DNA of 38,377 nucleotides from Iphinoe sp. HA4291-MV1. GTDB taxonomy: Bacteria; Cyanobacteriota; Cyanobacteriia; Cyanobacteriales; Nostocaceae. Below, piece after piece: positions 1-7,060 of this stretch. How positions within the stretch are numbered: position 1 is the first letter of the stretch; the number at the start of each line of letters is the position of its first letter. The notes below the pieces were generated by a model, which saw only the letters and a list, made by a program, of their open reading frames with translations, was not told the origin of the DNA and ran no database searches. The stretch covers positions 1 through 38,377 of the forward strand of contig JAHHHH010000075.1 of the NCBI GenBank assembly GCA_019359415.1, given 5' to 3'. Position numbers and translations under genes: made by a program.

Positions 1-125
1 GCAGGAGAACTCATCTACAACCCTATTGCTCAAAACGCAGATGATACGGGCATTCTGGCGGATTGTATACAATCCGCCAGAATGCCCCAATGGTAAGCCT
101 TCTAGAAATCTTTTCGGTCTACTGA
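1..125. mobile_element. Right part of a MITE-like element spanning the circular junction
   Basis: Positions 111-125 (TTTTCGGTCTACTGA) are the exact reverse complement of 38257-38271 (TCAGTAGACCGAAAA). If the sequence is circular, these are terminal inverted repeats of an element of about 214 bp that crosses the junction. Bases 48-87 form a perfect 40-bp palindrome with no spacer, centred on GTATAC. No transposase is encoded, which fits a non-autonomous element or a mobile hairpin. CAA lies just outside both ends and may be a short target duplication. Confidence 0.6.
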
Positions 126-382
126 CAATACGTAACCTGGGTCAATTCTGCATAATCTAAATATCTTGAGTATTGCTGCAAAGCAATGTTAATGCACTCG
201 TCAACACTGCCAACACATACCTCTATTGGGTCGCCGCCATCACCCCAGAGATTAGCTACACCAATCCAAGTCAACAATCTCCAACGCATGATATAGGATT
301 CCCATTTGATTTTTGAACAAGCTCTAAACCGTAAGTCTCGTCTACTCAACGATTGAGCCTCAGTATACTGAACAAGAATCAA
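119..382 (-). CDS. Hypothetical 87-residue protein downstream of dnaB
   Basis: I do not recognise this protein. The frame opens with TTG at 382, with AGGA seven bases upstream and a stop 12 bases before the start. It lies 80 bases after the dnaB stop on the same strand, so it could be the last gene of the replication transcript. The middle and end (GVANLWGDGGDPIEVCVGSV, then ALQQYSRYLDYAEL) read like real protein. The stop codon TAG falls inside the terminal repeat of the junction element, so the original C-terminus may have been replaced by the insertion. An internal ATG 93 bases in is an alternative start. It could be a chance ORF. Confidence 0.4.
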   Translation of the reverse strand: MILVQYTEAQSLSRRDLRFRACSKIKWESYIMRWRLLTWIGVANLWGDGGDPIEVCVGSVDECINIALQQYSRYLDYAELTQVTYCQ

Positions 383-462
383 ACCGGATTCCTATATCCT
401 CCAGTAAGTGTTTTTCTAATTTCGCGTTAAAGGAAGATTTCCTTGACGCGGTTTTTGTGCTG

Positions 463-1863
463 TTAAAGCGCTCGCAGTCTTGGCGGGTTGGGCGGATTGT
501 TGTGACCGCTTGCAAAGTTTTTAAACTGGGTAAACTGTGCATCAAACAGCATTCTTACAGTTCCAACAGCGCCGCCTCTGTGTTTAACAATGCTCACTTC
601 TGCAATTCCTCTATCGGGGCTGTTTTGGTCATAAAGCTCATCTCTGTACAGCATAATAACGATATCGCTGTCTTCCTCAATGCGTCCGGAATCACGCAAA
701 TCTGAAGCCATAGGACGCTTGTTTTGACGACCTTCTACAGCGCGGTTGAGTTGCGAAAGCAGCACAACTGGGACGCTGCACTCACGCGCTAGTTGTTTGA
801 GCGCTCGCGTCGCTTTACCGATGGCGAACGCTAGATTAGCGCTGTTCATGTCGATTCCCTCCATCAGCCCAAGATAATCAATACCAACCATGCCTAGCTG
901 ACCATGTTTTGCAATGAGGCGCTTAACTTTGGCGCGGACGGCTGAGACTGTCAAACATGGGTCATCGTCAATAAAAATGGGTAGTTCAGATAGTCTGCCA
1001 ATGCTTCTAGAAATCGGTTCCCATTGATGATTACCGATTCTGCCAGTTTGTAAGTAGCTGCTTTCGATGTTTGCATCCTGAGATAGAAAGCGATCGCCCC
1101 ATTCCTCTTTATCCATCTCCAGAGAGAAAATCACAGAGGGGAAGTTGTACAAAGTAGCCATGTTAACAGCTACGTTCCCCAAGAATGAGGATTTACCGCA
1201 GCCAGGACGAGCCGCTACAGTAATGAGCTTACCCCGCTTGAAACCGCCGTTAAGCATCACGTCAAGGTCATAGAATCCAGTGGGATAACCACACTTGCCA
1301 TCTTCCAACCGTGCTTGATGACGTTCCTCAATGCGCTGGAATGCATTAACCATGATATCAGCGAGCGCTGTCGGCTCTGTCTCACCGAATACATTACCAC
1401 AAACCTCCAGCAATTTCGATTCTGAGCGCTCTAATACTTGCTGCAAATCGGTTTCTGTCTCGTAGCCAAGATGTACAATTTCGTTACCTGCTTTGATTAG
1501 CTGTCGTCTACGATACTTGTCAGCTACTAAATCAGCTAAGGCATCGATGTTAACTGCTGACACTGTGCGGTCAAGCAGCGATGTTAGTTTATTTCTACCC
1601 CCAATGCGAGCAAGTAAATTATAATCAGCCAGCCAGTTGATAACTGAGAGCAAGTCAGTAGGTTTGTCTTTCTGAGCGAGCGCTCTGCAAGCTTGATAAA
1701 TATCTCTATGAGCGCTGATACAAAACATTTCTGGCTGTAGCTTGTCAGCAATGCGGTCATACGCCTCTGGGTCAAGCAAAATACCGCCTAGTATCGCTTC
1801 CTCAGCTTCTATGTTCTGCGGTGGCAAGCGGTCAATATTGGATGAGAAATCATGGTCAGTCAT
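463..1863 (-). CDS. dnaB: Plasmid-encoded DnaB-type replicative helicase
   Basis: This 466-residue hexameric replicative helicase unwinds DNA 5' to 3' ahead of the fork. The N-terminal domain starts with the typical PPQNIEAEEAILGGIL. The RecA-like C-terminal half has Walker A (ARPGCGKSS), Walker B (VGIDYLGLM) and the DNA-loop/arginine-finger region (SDLRDSGRIEEDSDIVIMLY). Length matches chromosomal DnaB and there is no intein. It lies 116 bases downstream of the initiator on the same strand, separated by a strong hairpin. A plasmid with its own DnaB probably recruits it through the neighbouring initiator and may not depend on host helicase loading; that is inference. The start is the ATG at 1863. 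Confidence 0.95.
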   Translation of the reverse strand: MTDHDFSSNIDRLPPQNIEAEEAILGGILLDPEAYDRIADKLQPEMFCISAHRDIYQACRALAQKDKPTDLLSVINWLADYNLLARIGGRNKLTSLLDRTVSAVNIDALADLVADKYRRRQLIKAGNEIVHLGYETETDLQQVLERSESKLLEVCGNVFGETEPTALADIMVNAFQRIEERHQARLEDGKCGYPTGFYDLDVMLNGGFKRGKLITVAARPGCGKSSFLGNVAVNMATLYNFPSVIFSLEMDKEEWGDRFLSQDANIESSYLQTGRIGNHQWEPISRSIGRLSELPIFIDDDPCLTVSAVRAKVKRLIAKHGQLGMVGIDYLGLMEGIDMNSANLAFAIGKATRALKQLARECSVPVVLLSQLNRAVEGRQNKRPMASDLRDSGRIEEDSDIVIMLYRDELYDQNSPDRGIAEVSIVKHRGGAVGTVRMLFDAQFTQFKNFASGHNNPPNPPRLRAL

Positions 1864-1950
1864 CGTTTTAATTTCTTGTTCTAATGGCGTTTAGTCTTTC
1901 CTCAATTGCCTTTAAGCGCTCATCAAATGCGCTCGCAGTAAACGAAACTT

Positions 1951-1988
1951 CTACCGTAATTGCCGCCAGAGTGCTGCAATTACGGTAG
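1951..1988 (-). terminator. Hairpin at the rep stop codon, between rep and dnaB
   Basis: CTACCGTAATTGC (1951-1963) is perfectly complementary to GCAATTACGGTAG (1976-1988), giving a 13-bp stem with a 12-base loop. On the minus strand the stem contains the rep stop codon. There is no U-tract, so it is more likely an attenuator, an mRNA-processing site or a translational coupling element than a full terminator. Confidence 0.55.
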
Positions 1989-3107
1989 CCAGTCAGAGTG
2001 ATTTTCTTTCACCCATTGCAGCCATGCGCCGTTAATGCACTCAAATTGGTCTAAATGCACCCTAAAACCGTCTTGGGCTTTCTCGACTGCTGATTGGTAC
2101 TGACGTACTAGTAAGGCGTGTTGCTCATCAATATAACGGTCAAAGACGGATTGAGACTTGTTGCGCTCTTGCTTCCAAGCTTTGTAAACACTATCAGCGC
2201 TCTCTGGGTTCTTATTAGCCCAGTTTTGACCGGAACGGATATCGCGGGCGCGGCTGCGTTGACTACTTGGCTTATCAGCATTCATGTCCGCACCTTGCCA
2301 AGCAAAAAACTCGTCTTGCAGTTCCGGGTCAGGACATTGCCATTTTTGAGAATTGTTCTCACGCGGCGCGGCATCTTGACCCTCATGAGTAGATTTACTC
2401 GTAGTTGCAGAGACTTTCTCTTTGTTAACAGCGTAGCGACTATCTTGAACTGCTTTGTCCTGGTCAGTGGCTTTGCTCCCCTCTTCCTCTTCTTTCTCCG
2501 TCACTCCAGTAATGGATTGAGTTAATTTAATTGGTATATCTAATAGAGAGCTTGAAACTCGCTCTGTGGGCGGATTGTAGGGGGGGGGTACGTCACTATT
2601 AGTGACTACCCCATCACTAATAGTGACTACCCCATCACTATTAGTGACTATCGGTCCCTTTGTATAAAATGGCTCGTCACTATTAGTGACCACGGAAAAG
2701 CCTTGAAGGATGAGCGTCCCTACTTTGACGGCATCTACGCGATAGAATTTAACGCTGTTGCCTTGATTTCTTTTGGGCTGGCAAGAAAGAACGTAGCCGA
2801 GCTTTTCTAGGGCTAACAGTCTTTTTTGGATGCTTTTTGGCGTACCCAGAGCGGGATATCTTTCCGCCCACGCGCTGTAAGTGGCGCTAGTCCACCAATT
2901 ATCATCGTGTAAATACCCGCGCTTGTTATCCTTCGCGTTCGCAATACACCAGTTTTCAATAATTTGAATTAGTAAAGCTTCATGAATACCCGTTTCGTTC
3001 GCCACGCACCAATAAAGCTTTGTAAATGAAGGTTCGTAGCCGTGGGTTGCTTTATATGCCGCTAATGCCTGATTTGCGGTCGCTTGTTCTACATTTCGAG
3101 AGTTCAC
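1980..3107 (-). CDS. Plasmid replication initiator, winged-helix type
   Basis: Probable origin-binding replication protein (375 residues from GTG at 3107, with AAGGA nine bases upstream; a TTG at 3158 would add 17 residues). The N-terminal region contains WWTSATYSAWAERYPALG and KSIQKRLLALEKLGYV, typical of the winged helix-turn-helix in plasmid and phage initiators. A low-complexity linker follows, with repeated VTNSD units encoded by the palindromic 13-mers at 2593-2689. The C-terminal part is helical and charged (FFAWQGADMNADKPSSQRSR, then VYKAWKQERNKSQSV) and could contact DnaB. The order initiator then helicase, and iterons inside the initiator gene, resemble the lambda O/ori arrangement. 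Helix-turn-helix and context support Rep; the exact family is not recognised. Confidence 0.75.
   Translation of the reverse strand: MNSRNVEQATANQALAAYKATHGYEPSFTKLYWCVANETGIHEALLIQIIENWCIANAKDNKRGYLHDDNWWTSATYSAWAERYPALGTPKSIQKRLLALEKLGYVLSCQPKRNQGNSVKFYRVDAVKVGTLILQGFSVVTNSDEPFYTKGPIVTNSDGVVTISDGVVTNSDVPPPYNPPTERVSSSLLDIPIKLTQSITGVTEKEEEEGSKATDQDKAVQDSRYAVNKEKVSATTSKSTHEGQDAAPRENNSQKWQCPDPELQDEFFAWQGADMNADKPSSQRSRARDIRSGQNWANKNPESADSVYKAWKQERNKSQSVFDRYIDEQHALLVRQYQSAVEKAQDGFRVHLDQFECINGAWLQWVKENHSDWLP
2593..2689. repeat. Iteron array inside the rep gene, candidate origin
   Basis: Four copies of TCACTATTAGTGA or its reverse complement TCACTAATAGTGA lie at 2593-2605, 2614-2626, 2635-2647 and 2677-2689. 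The first three start exactly 21 bases apart and the fourth is 42 bases on, leaving one empty position on the grid. Each copy is an odd palindrome. Two helical turns per repeat place all copies on one DNA face, as for initiator-binding iterons. A run of nine G (2580-2588) adjoins the array. Confidence 0.7.
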
Positions 3108-3151
3108 TGTGAAGTTTCCTTGTATTTTTTTGTGGTGTTTAAGGGAAACTC

Positions 3152-3310
3152 CTTGCAACGCGACCGCAGTTCTGGTTACTATAAAAGAGCATGCGAAATG
3201 CGTTCGCGGTTCCGAAAAGTCTTGCAGGACGTTTTCGTTCGGAGTTACCGCTTTATGTTGACAATCAATGAAGAACCCGCTAAGATTCCCGTCCCAGCGG
3301 GTTTTTCGCT
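3152..3310 (+). ncRNA. Candidate antisense or leader RNA upstream of rep, ending at a terminator
   Basis: This gene-free stretch faces rep. A possible promoter has TTGCAA at 3153-3158 and TACTAT 18 bases later, pointing away from rep. The stretch contains local inverted repeats (GCGAA...TTCGC near 3194-3208; CCGAAAAGTC...GAC.TTTTCG near 3212-3240) and ends at a terminator on this strand. A short structured RNA transcribed here could overlap the rep 5' leader if rep's promoter lies upstream of 3158. The promoter match is modest and the RNA is an inference. Confidence 0.3.
3274..3306 (+). terminator. Rho-independent terminator
   Basis: AACCCGCT (3274-3281) pairs with AGCGGGTT (3296-3303), followed by a run of T to 3306 on the plus strand. 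No convincing plus-strand gene precedes it, which is the main reason to suspect a short RNA upstream. It could instead be an end hairpin of a lost IS200/IS605-type element. Confidence 0.6.
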
Positions 3311-3590
3311 TTTGAACCTGCGGTGCAAAAACATCATTTGACTGTCTTTTGTCCTCTGGCTCCTTTGCTCTCCTGTTTCAGTCTCCACATCCACAGGTTT
3401 GCTAGATAACCACCCCCGTAGGCGGGGCAACTGTAAGATTTCTCTGTATACATGGTAAAGCTTCATTGTGTGCAATCGCAAGTCCTTGCTGTGAGTGCGT
3501 TCGAGAAAGATTTCTCTAGCAAATTAATCAGTAGGTGGGGTATTACCGTTGCCACCTTGCCTGAGTAAATATTCCCAAATGCGCCGGATT

Positions 3591-3842
3591 TCAGCTTGAA
3601 ACACGAGCGCGCTCGGCATCATTTTGAGCAGGGCGTAAGCCTTGCTGGTGCAATCGTGAAATCTCGGCAAGTTGTGTAACTGTACGCTCTAACCGCGCAC
3701 TCCTCTGACTATTGGCGCGTACTTCTCGCCTCATGCCATTTTGAATTGTGCGAATCAGGTCTAATTCATCGCCCAATTGCTCTAAGTGCTCGTCTATATC
3801 GTCTAGCCGCGCTATAATGGTCGGTTGGTCTGCGTTAGTCAT
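3591..3842 (-). CDS. Small coiled-coil protein, last gene of a four-gene block
   Basis: An 83-residue protein starting with ATG at 3842, overlapping the upstream stop as ATGA, which indicates translational coupling. The sequence is a continuous amphipathic helix (ARLDDIDEHLEQLGDELDLI, later SARLERTVTQLAEISRLHQQ) consistent with a coiled coil. No enzyme motif or membrane segment is seen. Similar short coiled-coil proteins are frequent on cyanobacterial plasmids but I cannot name the family. From its position it may act with the RHH-headed block. Confidence 0.75.
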   Translation of the reverse strand: MTNADQPTIIARLDDIDEHLEQLGDELDLIRTIQNGMRREVRANSQRSARLERTVTQLAEISRLHQQGLRPAQNDAERARVSS

Positions 3843-4081
3843 CAAGCTACATCCTTTACTGTGAAGCCCTTGCTACACCACTGAACTAACAGCCATCTGT
3901 CAGATTCAAAGTCCAATGCTGGCTTTAGTCGCTGGGCAAAAAAATCTTCCCAAGCCTCTACGCCGTGTTGTGTAACGAATTGTTTTTCAACTTCCTTGAA
4001 CCGTTCCCAGTTGCGATCGCTTATGGCGTGAAGCATTGGAATTAATTCGCTAACTGGTATCTGGGTAGTTGTTTCACTCAT
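3842..4081 (-). CDS. Hypothetical 79-residue protein
   Basis: Start chosen at ATG 4081, which overlaps the preceding gene's stop by eight bases; a TTG at 4096 would add five residues. The protein is soluble, helical and acidic, with several aromatic residues (NWERFKEVEKQF, AWEDFFAQRL, DRWLLVQW). No known motif is recognised. It is coupled on both sides (ATGA overlap with the next gene), so it belongs to the same transcript as its neighbours. Confidence 0.7.
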   Translation of the reverse strand: MSETTTQIPVSELIPMLHAISDRNWERFKEVEKQFVTQHGVEAWEDFFAQRLKPALDFESDRWLLVQWCSKGFTVKDVA

Positions 4082-4286
4082 CTGGGTAGCCCTCAAAAAT
4101 ACAAATTATTGGTAAAGGTTCTATCTTGGTGTCAACAACTTTAACTAATTTTATTCCCCTTTTTCTACCTATTCTTTTGCAATGTTGCTCTGATGCGGCT
4201 GGCAGCCAATATCTAGACTCAGCTAGTGGGTCAAATTTCCCCTCAACGCGCTCTATACCGTCGTTTGGCTGATTTCCTTCGGTCAA
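4074..4286 (-). CDS. Hypothetical 70-residue protein with TTG start
   Basis: The start is TTG at 4286, with AAGGAGG five bases upstream, overlapping the TGA of the RHH gene as TTGA. The strong ribosome site decides this start. The sequence (EGKFDPLAESRYWLPAASEQ, then RKRGIKLVKVVDTKIEPLPI) has no family I recognise and no membrane segment. It is the second gene of the minus-strand block. Confidence 0.65.
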   Translation of the reverse strand: MTEGNQPNDGIERVEGKFDPLAESRYWLPAASEQHCKRIGRKRGIKLVKVVDTKIEPLPIICIFEGYPDE

Positions 4287-4462
4287 ATTACCTCCTTATT
4301 TTGTTGTGAGCGCTCGCGGCGTGTGTTTGCTGCCTCAGCCAGCATGACTTTTATCTGCTGATTGACTGAGCGCTTTTCCTCTTTGGCGAGCGCTTCGATT
4401 GTTGCGTAAAGCTCTATCTCGTCATCTTCACTGAAATAAACATTTACTCTTTTTTTCTCCAT
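4283..4462 (-). CDS. Ribbon-helix-helix-like small DNA-binding protein
   Basis: A 59-residue protein beginning MEKKRVNVYFSEDDEIELY. A short N-terminal beta-like strand (RVNVYF) followed by two helices (EIELYATIEALAKEEKRS, then SVNQQIKVMLAEAA) is the CopG/Arc ribbon-helix-helix plan. Its start lies 17 bases from an inverted repeat (4479-4499) and 75 bases from a second one overlapping a divergent promoter, so it is probably an autoregulator of this block and of the plus-strand transcript. It ends in AAGGAGG, which serves as ribosome site for the next gene. Confidence 0.7.
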   Translation of the reverse strand: MEKKRVNVYFSEDDEIELYATIEALAKEEKRSVNQQIKVMLAEAANTRRERSQQNKEVI

Positions 4463-4476
4463 GTGTGAATTTTAGC

Positions 4477-4555
4477 TTTTGTGTGCCACTATCACACAAT
4501 TTATCACGTCACCCCCTTGACATGCTCGTGCTTTATTGTGCTATATTGGCACATG
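4477..4555. promoter_or_regulatory. Divergent operator and promoter region
   Basis: TTGTGTG-N7-CACACAA (4479-4499) and TGTGC-N7-GCACA (4537-4553) are two related inverted repeats. TTGACA at 4517-4522 followed after 19 bases by TATATT at 4542-4547 is a plausible plus-strand promoter whose -10 sits inside the second inverted repeat. This fits repression by a small RHH protein. The stretch 4556-4865 downstream has no convincing gene. Confidence 0.5.
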
Positions 4556-4865
4556 TAAAGACACAGAACGACAAGAAGAAACGTAAAACGCCTCGCGTAA
4601 ATTCCTTTAGGGTTGTGGACTCTACGTTATGCCTTCGCTCTAACAAAGTTTTGATTTATCCGCGCATATCTGTAATGACCGCGCTATCTCTGCGTTGGTG
4701 ACAGATTTGTGCGTTTATCTGAACCTTGAAAACTTAACAGTCTCGTTCCCGTCTGTGGATGGTCGAGCAATGAGACAGAAAGCCCCTCGGTTTTCAGCAG
4801 CTTAGATTTTCCAGCACCGGGAGGTACGGCTATGCAGCTGCTATTAACTGAGTGAGGTTTGAGAT

Positions 4866-5033
4866 ATGGCTAAACAAGTACGTGCAGTGATTGATGCTAG
4901 TTTGGTTCCTTTGGCTGACCAAATTTTAGCCGAGACAGGTATCAATAGTCATAGTCAATTGATAGGGCTTCTAATCAAAAACTATGGCAAGCAGCTAGCC
5001 AAGGCGATTAAAGGAGAAAACCAAAACGCTTAA
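4866..5033 (+). CDS. Small RHH-like protein upstream of the TGTCGCG cluster
   Basis: A 55-residue protein starting MAKQVRAVIDASLVPLADQI. GAGTGAGG lies upstream of the ATG. The first strand (QVRAVID) and two helices (SLVPLADQILAETG, then SQLIGLLIKNYGKQLAKAI) suggest a ribbon-helix-helix or similar dimeric DNA-binding fold. It lies between a candidate promoter (4517) and the TGTCGCG repeats, so it may bind the repeats and regulate the actin operon. Function is inferred from fold and place only. Confidence 0.6.
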   Translation: MAKQVRAVIDASLVPLADQILAETGINSHSQLIGLLIKNYGKQLAKAIKGENQNA

Positions 5034-5121
5034 ATTTCTCGACACCAACACACTCAATATTACTGGTATTTATAAGTACAGCCACGAAATATTACATCGG
5101 TCAAATCATGCTTCTTTGCTC

Positions 5122-5352
5122 TGTCGCGGCGCATAAACACCCCAAAAACAGCCCTTTTATCACGCGACAAAATAACTGTCACGAGCGCGTTGAAATTGTC
5201 GCGTCCCTTGTCGCAAGCGTGTCGCGGCTTCATCTAAAAACTGTCGCGGGGTGTCGCGGGGGTAATTTTGAGTGTCGCGGACTGTCGCGAGCATCGACCG
5301 ATTTTCGCAAGCCTTGTTGCAAGCTTGTCGCGAGCATCGACCAATTGTCGCG
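5122..5352. repeat. TGTCGCG motif cluster, candidate centromere (parC)
   Basis: Nine exact TGTCGCG copies start at 5122, 5197, 5220, 5242, 5252, 5273, 5283, 5326 and 5346, with one inverted CGCGACA at 5163 and near copies TGTCACG (5177) and TGTCGCA (5209). Two copies extend to a 17-bp direct repeat TGTCGCGAGCATCGACC (5283-5299, 5326-5342). The array lies directly before the ParM-like gene, where type II partition centromeres usually sit. Bases 5034-5488 contain no gene. Confidence 0.7.
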
Positions 5353-5488
5353 GCGTCAAAAAACACCATTTCGAGAGCAAGGTAGACTATCGCTGTACCT
5401 TGCAACTATTACAACACTGTACGGAAATGAAATCTCTGTGACAGTATCGTAAATAAAAATAGTGTTTTAATTTACAAAAAAGTAAACA

Positions 5489-6718
5489 ATGTCCAGAAAG
5501 AACGTGAATACAAGTGAACAAACCGACCAAATAACCGATACTCCTATTGAGGAGATGAATGCGGACACCCACGAAGTTAAGCCGCCCAAACCCAAGAAAG
5601 AGCGGATAATAGTTCCCAAGAAAGAAGTGAATTTAGTCATTGATGCGGGACGTTCTCGGATTAAGTTCCAGTCATTCGTTGATGGTCAATCTGCCACACC
5701 TGTTATCGCCCTGGATTCCTTGGTATGTCAAGTTGACTCCTTACCATTCGGTGAGCTTGGAGCATTCGCTATGAGCCGTGGCAAGGACGACAACAATAAG
5801 GACATTGTTGAATCCTGGGTAATTGGTAACTCTGCTAGGTTCCAGCAAAAACAGTATGTGGCGATGAGTGAAGGAGAAAATCACAAGGTTGATTACTTCC
5901 CCGTTCTGGTACTAGGCGCGGTTGCGTCGCTCCCAAACCTTTACGATTTATCCACTGGTGCGAACGAGAAAACCCGCACCTTAACACTTAGACTTTCTAC
6001 TCTATCTCTAGCTTCACCGTTCGCGCTGAAATCAGCCATTGAACGGTGTAAGTGGATAGCAGTTGATGGAGTGAAGTACAAGCTGTCATTCGGGAAATCT
6101 GGTTTCCTTGGATTCCCTGAAGGATACGGGGCTGCATTGCACACCCAAAGTAAGCTGGATAGCTTGAATGCCAAAACCTTCTACACGTTTGATATTGGCT
6201 TTGGAACCTCAACTTTGACCGAGTACAGCAACCTAGGCAAGCTGCCAAAGCGCGGGATGTGCAGCCCGAACGGGGGAGGTGGCATTGCAACCCTAATCAG
6301 GGAATTCTCAGAACAAATTAGTAACAGCGATTCATCTCGCATCATTCGCCCTTCACAGCTAAGAGAAATCTTGGAGACATCGACCATTGAGGACGGCAAA
6401 GTGGGAGCCGTCGCACCTGATGGACGCTTTGTTGGTGACGCTCTTGAGGTTGCTATCAAAGCCTGGATTAAGGATTCACCACTAACCTATGCACTTGAAA
6501 AGTTGGGGACAAGCGGACGTAGACATCCTGTAACGCTGTGTGGTGGTGGTTTTGCAATCCCGCCAGTACGGGAATTAGTTTGCACTGAACTGCTCAGAGC
6601 AGGAATACCAGAGAACAACTTACTTATCCCAGAAGAACCGGGAACGGTTGCCTTATCTGAAATGAGAAGACTTTATACAGGAGATAGCAATAGTGACAAC
6701 GAACAACAAACGGCTTAA
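5489..6718 (+). CDS. ParM-like actin-family ATPase, plasmid segregation
   Basis: A 409-residue actin-like protein. Phosphate-1 motif IDAGRSRIK (about residue 51), phosphate-2 motif DIGFGTST (about 235) and the glycine-rich adenosine motif LCGGGFAIPPV (about 350) mark the ParM/Alp fold. The first 45 residues are polar and low complexity, with a lysine-rich stretch (PPKPKKERIIVPKKE), longer than usual for ParM. The protein would form ATP-dependent filaments that push plasmid copies apart, attached through a DNA-binding adaptor to the TGTCGCG array. An RHH-like gene overlaps its 3' end by 26 bases and is the likely adaptor. ParM-like ATPase is well supported; a segregation role is inferred from context. 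Confidence 0.85.
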   Translation: MSRKNVNTSEQTDQITDTPIEEMNADTHEVKPPKPKKERIIVPKKEVNLVIDAGRSRIKFQSFVDGQSATPVIALDSLVCQVDSLPFGELGAFAMSRGKDDNNKDIVESWVIGNSARFQQKQYVAMSEGENHKVDYFPVLVLGAVASLPNLYDLSTGANEKTRTLTLRLSTLSLASPFALKSAIERCKWIAVDGVKYKLSFGKSGFLGFPEGYGAALHTQSKLDSLNAKTFYTFDIGFGTSTLTEYSNLGKLPKRGMCSPNGGGGIATLIREFSEQISNSDSSRIIRPSQLREILETSTIEDGKVGAVAPDGRFVGDALEVAIKAWIKDSPLTYALEKLGTSGRRHPVTLCGGGFAIPPVRELVCTELLRAGIPENNLLIPEEPGTVALSEMRRLYTGDSNSDNEQQTA

Positions 6719-6860
6719 TTACAACGTTCCTGTTGAGCTTGTACCGTCAATCAGGATGTTGGCAGACATGGACGGCGTAACACCTGCTTACTGGCTACGC
6801 AAGAATCTAGAACAAGTCGTCAAGGAAAGATTTCTCGAACGTAAGGAGAACGCAGTATGA
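6693..6860 (+). CDS. RHH-like adaptor (ParR-like) overlapping the ParM gene
   Basis: A 55-residue protein from GTG at 6693, overlapping the ParM-like gene by 26 bases and the following gene by ATGA. The sequence YNVPVELVPSIRMLADMDGV followed by TPAYWLRKNLEQVVKERFLE fits strand-helix-helix of a small dimeric DNA-binding protein. Overlap with the actin gene and the repeat array upstream make it the best candidate for the ParR-type link between filament and centromere. It is shorter than most ParR proteins, so it may be only the DNA-binding part. Confidence 0.65.
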   Translation: MTTNNKRLNYNVPVELVPSIRMLADMDGVTPAYWLRKNLEQVVKERFLERKENAV

Positions 6861-7060
6861 AGATTAGAGTTACCCAAAAGCAGCAGTTAGCAACAGCATT
6901 GGTTGTAACCGCGCTCGCAGGCTTGGGAGTTGGCTTTCTAGCTACTCGCTATCTCGGCAGAAACACATCTATTGCTATCGGCGGGAGCGTGTTTGTGGTT
7001 GGCGTGGGCTTGCAGGTTGCACAATCTACGACAGCTAAACCAAAACGGAGGACACCTTAA
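6857..7060 (+). CDS. Small membrane protein, two transmembrane segments
   Basis: A 67-residue protein with AAGGAG eight bases before the ATG and an ATGA overlap with the previous gene. Two hydrophobic segments are visible: residues about 10-30 (ATALVVTALAGLGVGFLATR) and 36-54 (TSIAIGGSVFVVGVGLQVA), between basic ends. It ends KPKRRTP. No named family. Its place in the actin/FtsK-like operon suggests a membrane component of the same module. Confidence 0.7.
   Translation: MKIRVTQKQQLATALVVTALAGLGVGFLATRYLGRNTSIAIGGSVFVVGVGLQVAQSTTAKPKRRTP

Noticed and set aside
1085-1098. GCGATCGC octamers as possible regulatory sites
   Set aside because: These are HIP1 sequences, abundant in cyanobacterial genomes; used only as a host clue.
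2118-2525. Plus-strand ORF of 135 codons
   Set aside because: It lies opposite the rep gene, is rich in leucine/serine/arginine as expected for an antisense frame, and has no ribosome site.
3245-3481. Minus-strand ORF of 78 codons, perhaps a TnpB C-terminal remnant (RGWLSSKPVDVE)
   Set aside because: The resemblance to IS200/IS605 TnpB tails is from memory only, no zinc motif or catalytic residue remains, and the frame runs through the terminator hairpin. The stretch 3311-3590 otherwise shows a small CCCCG/CGGGG hairpin at 3413-3426 and no gene.
4465-4701. Plus-strand ORF of 78 codons
   Set aside because: It starts inside the operator/promoter region, so the transcript from TATATT would begin after its start; composition is not convincing. 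A diverged RHH fragment (KKKRKTPRVNSFRVV) cannot be excluded.
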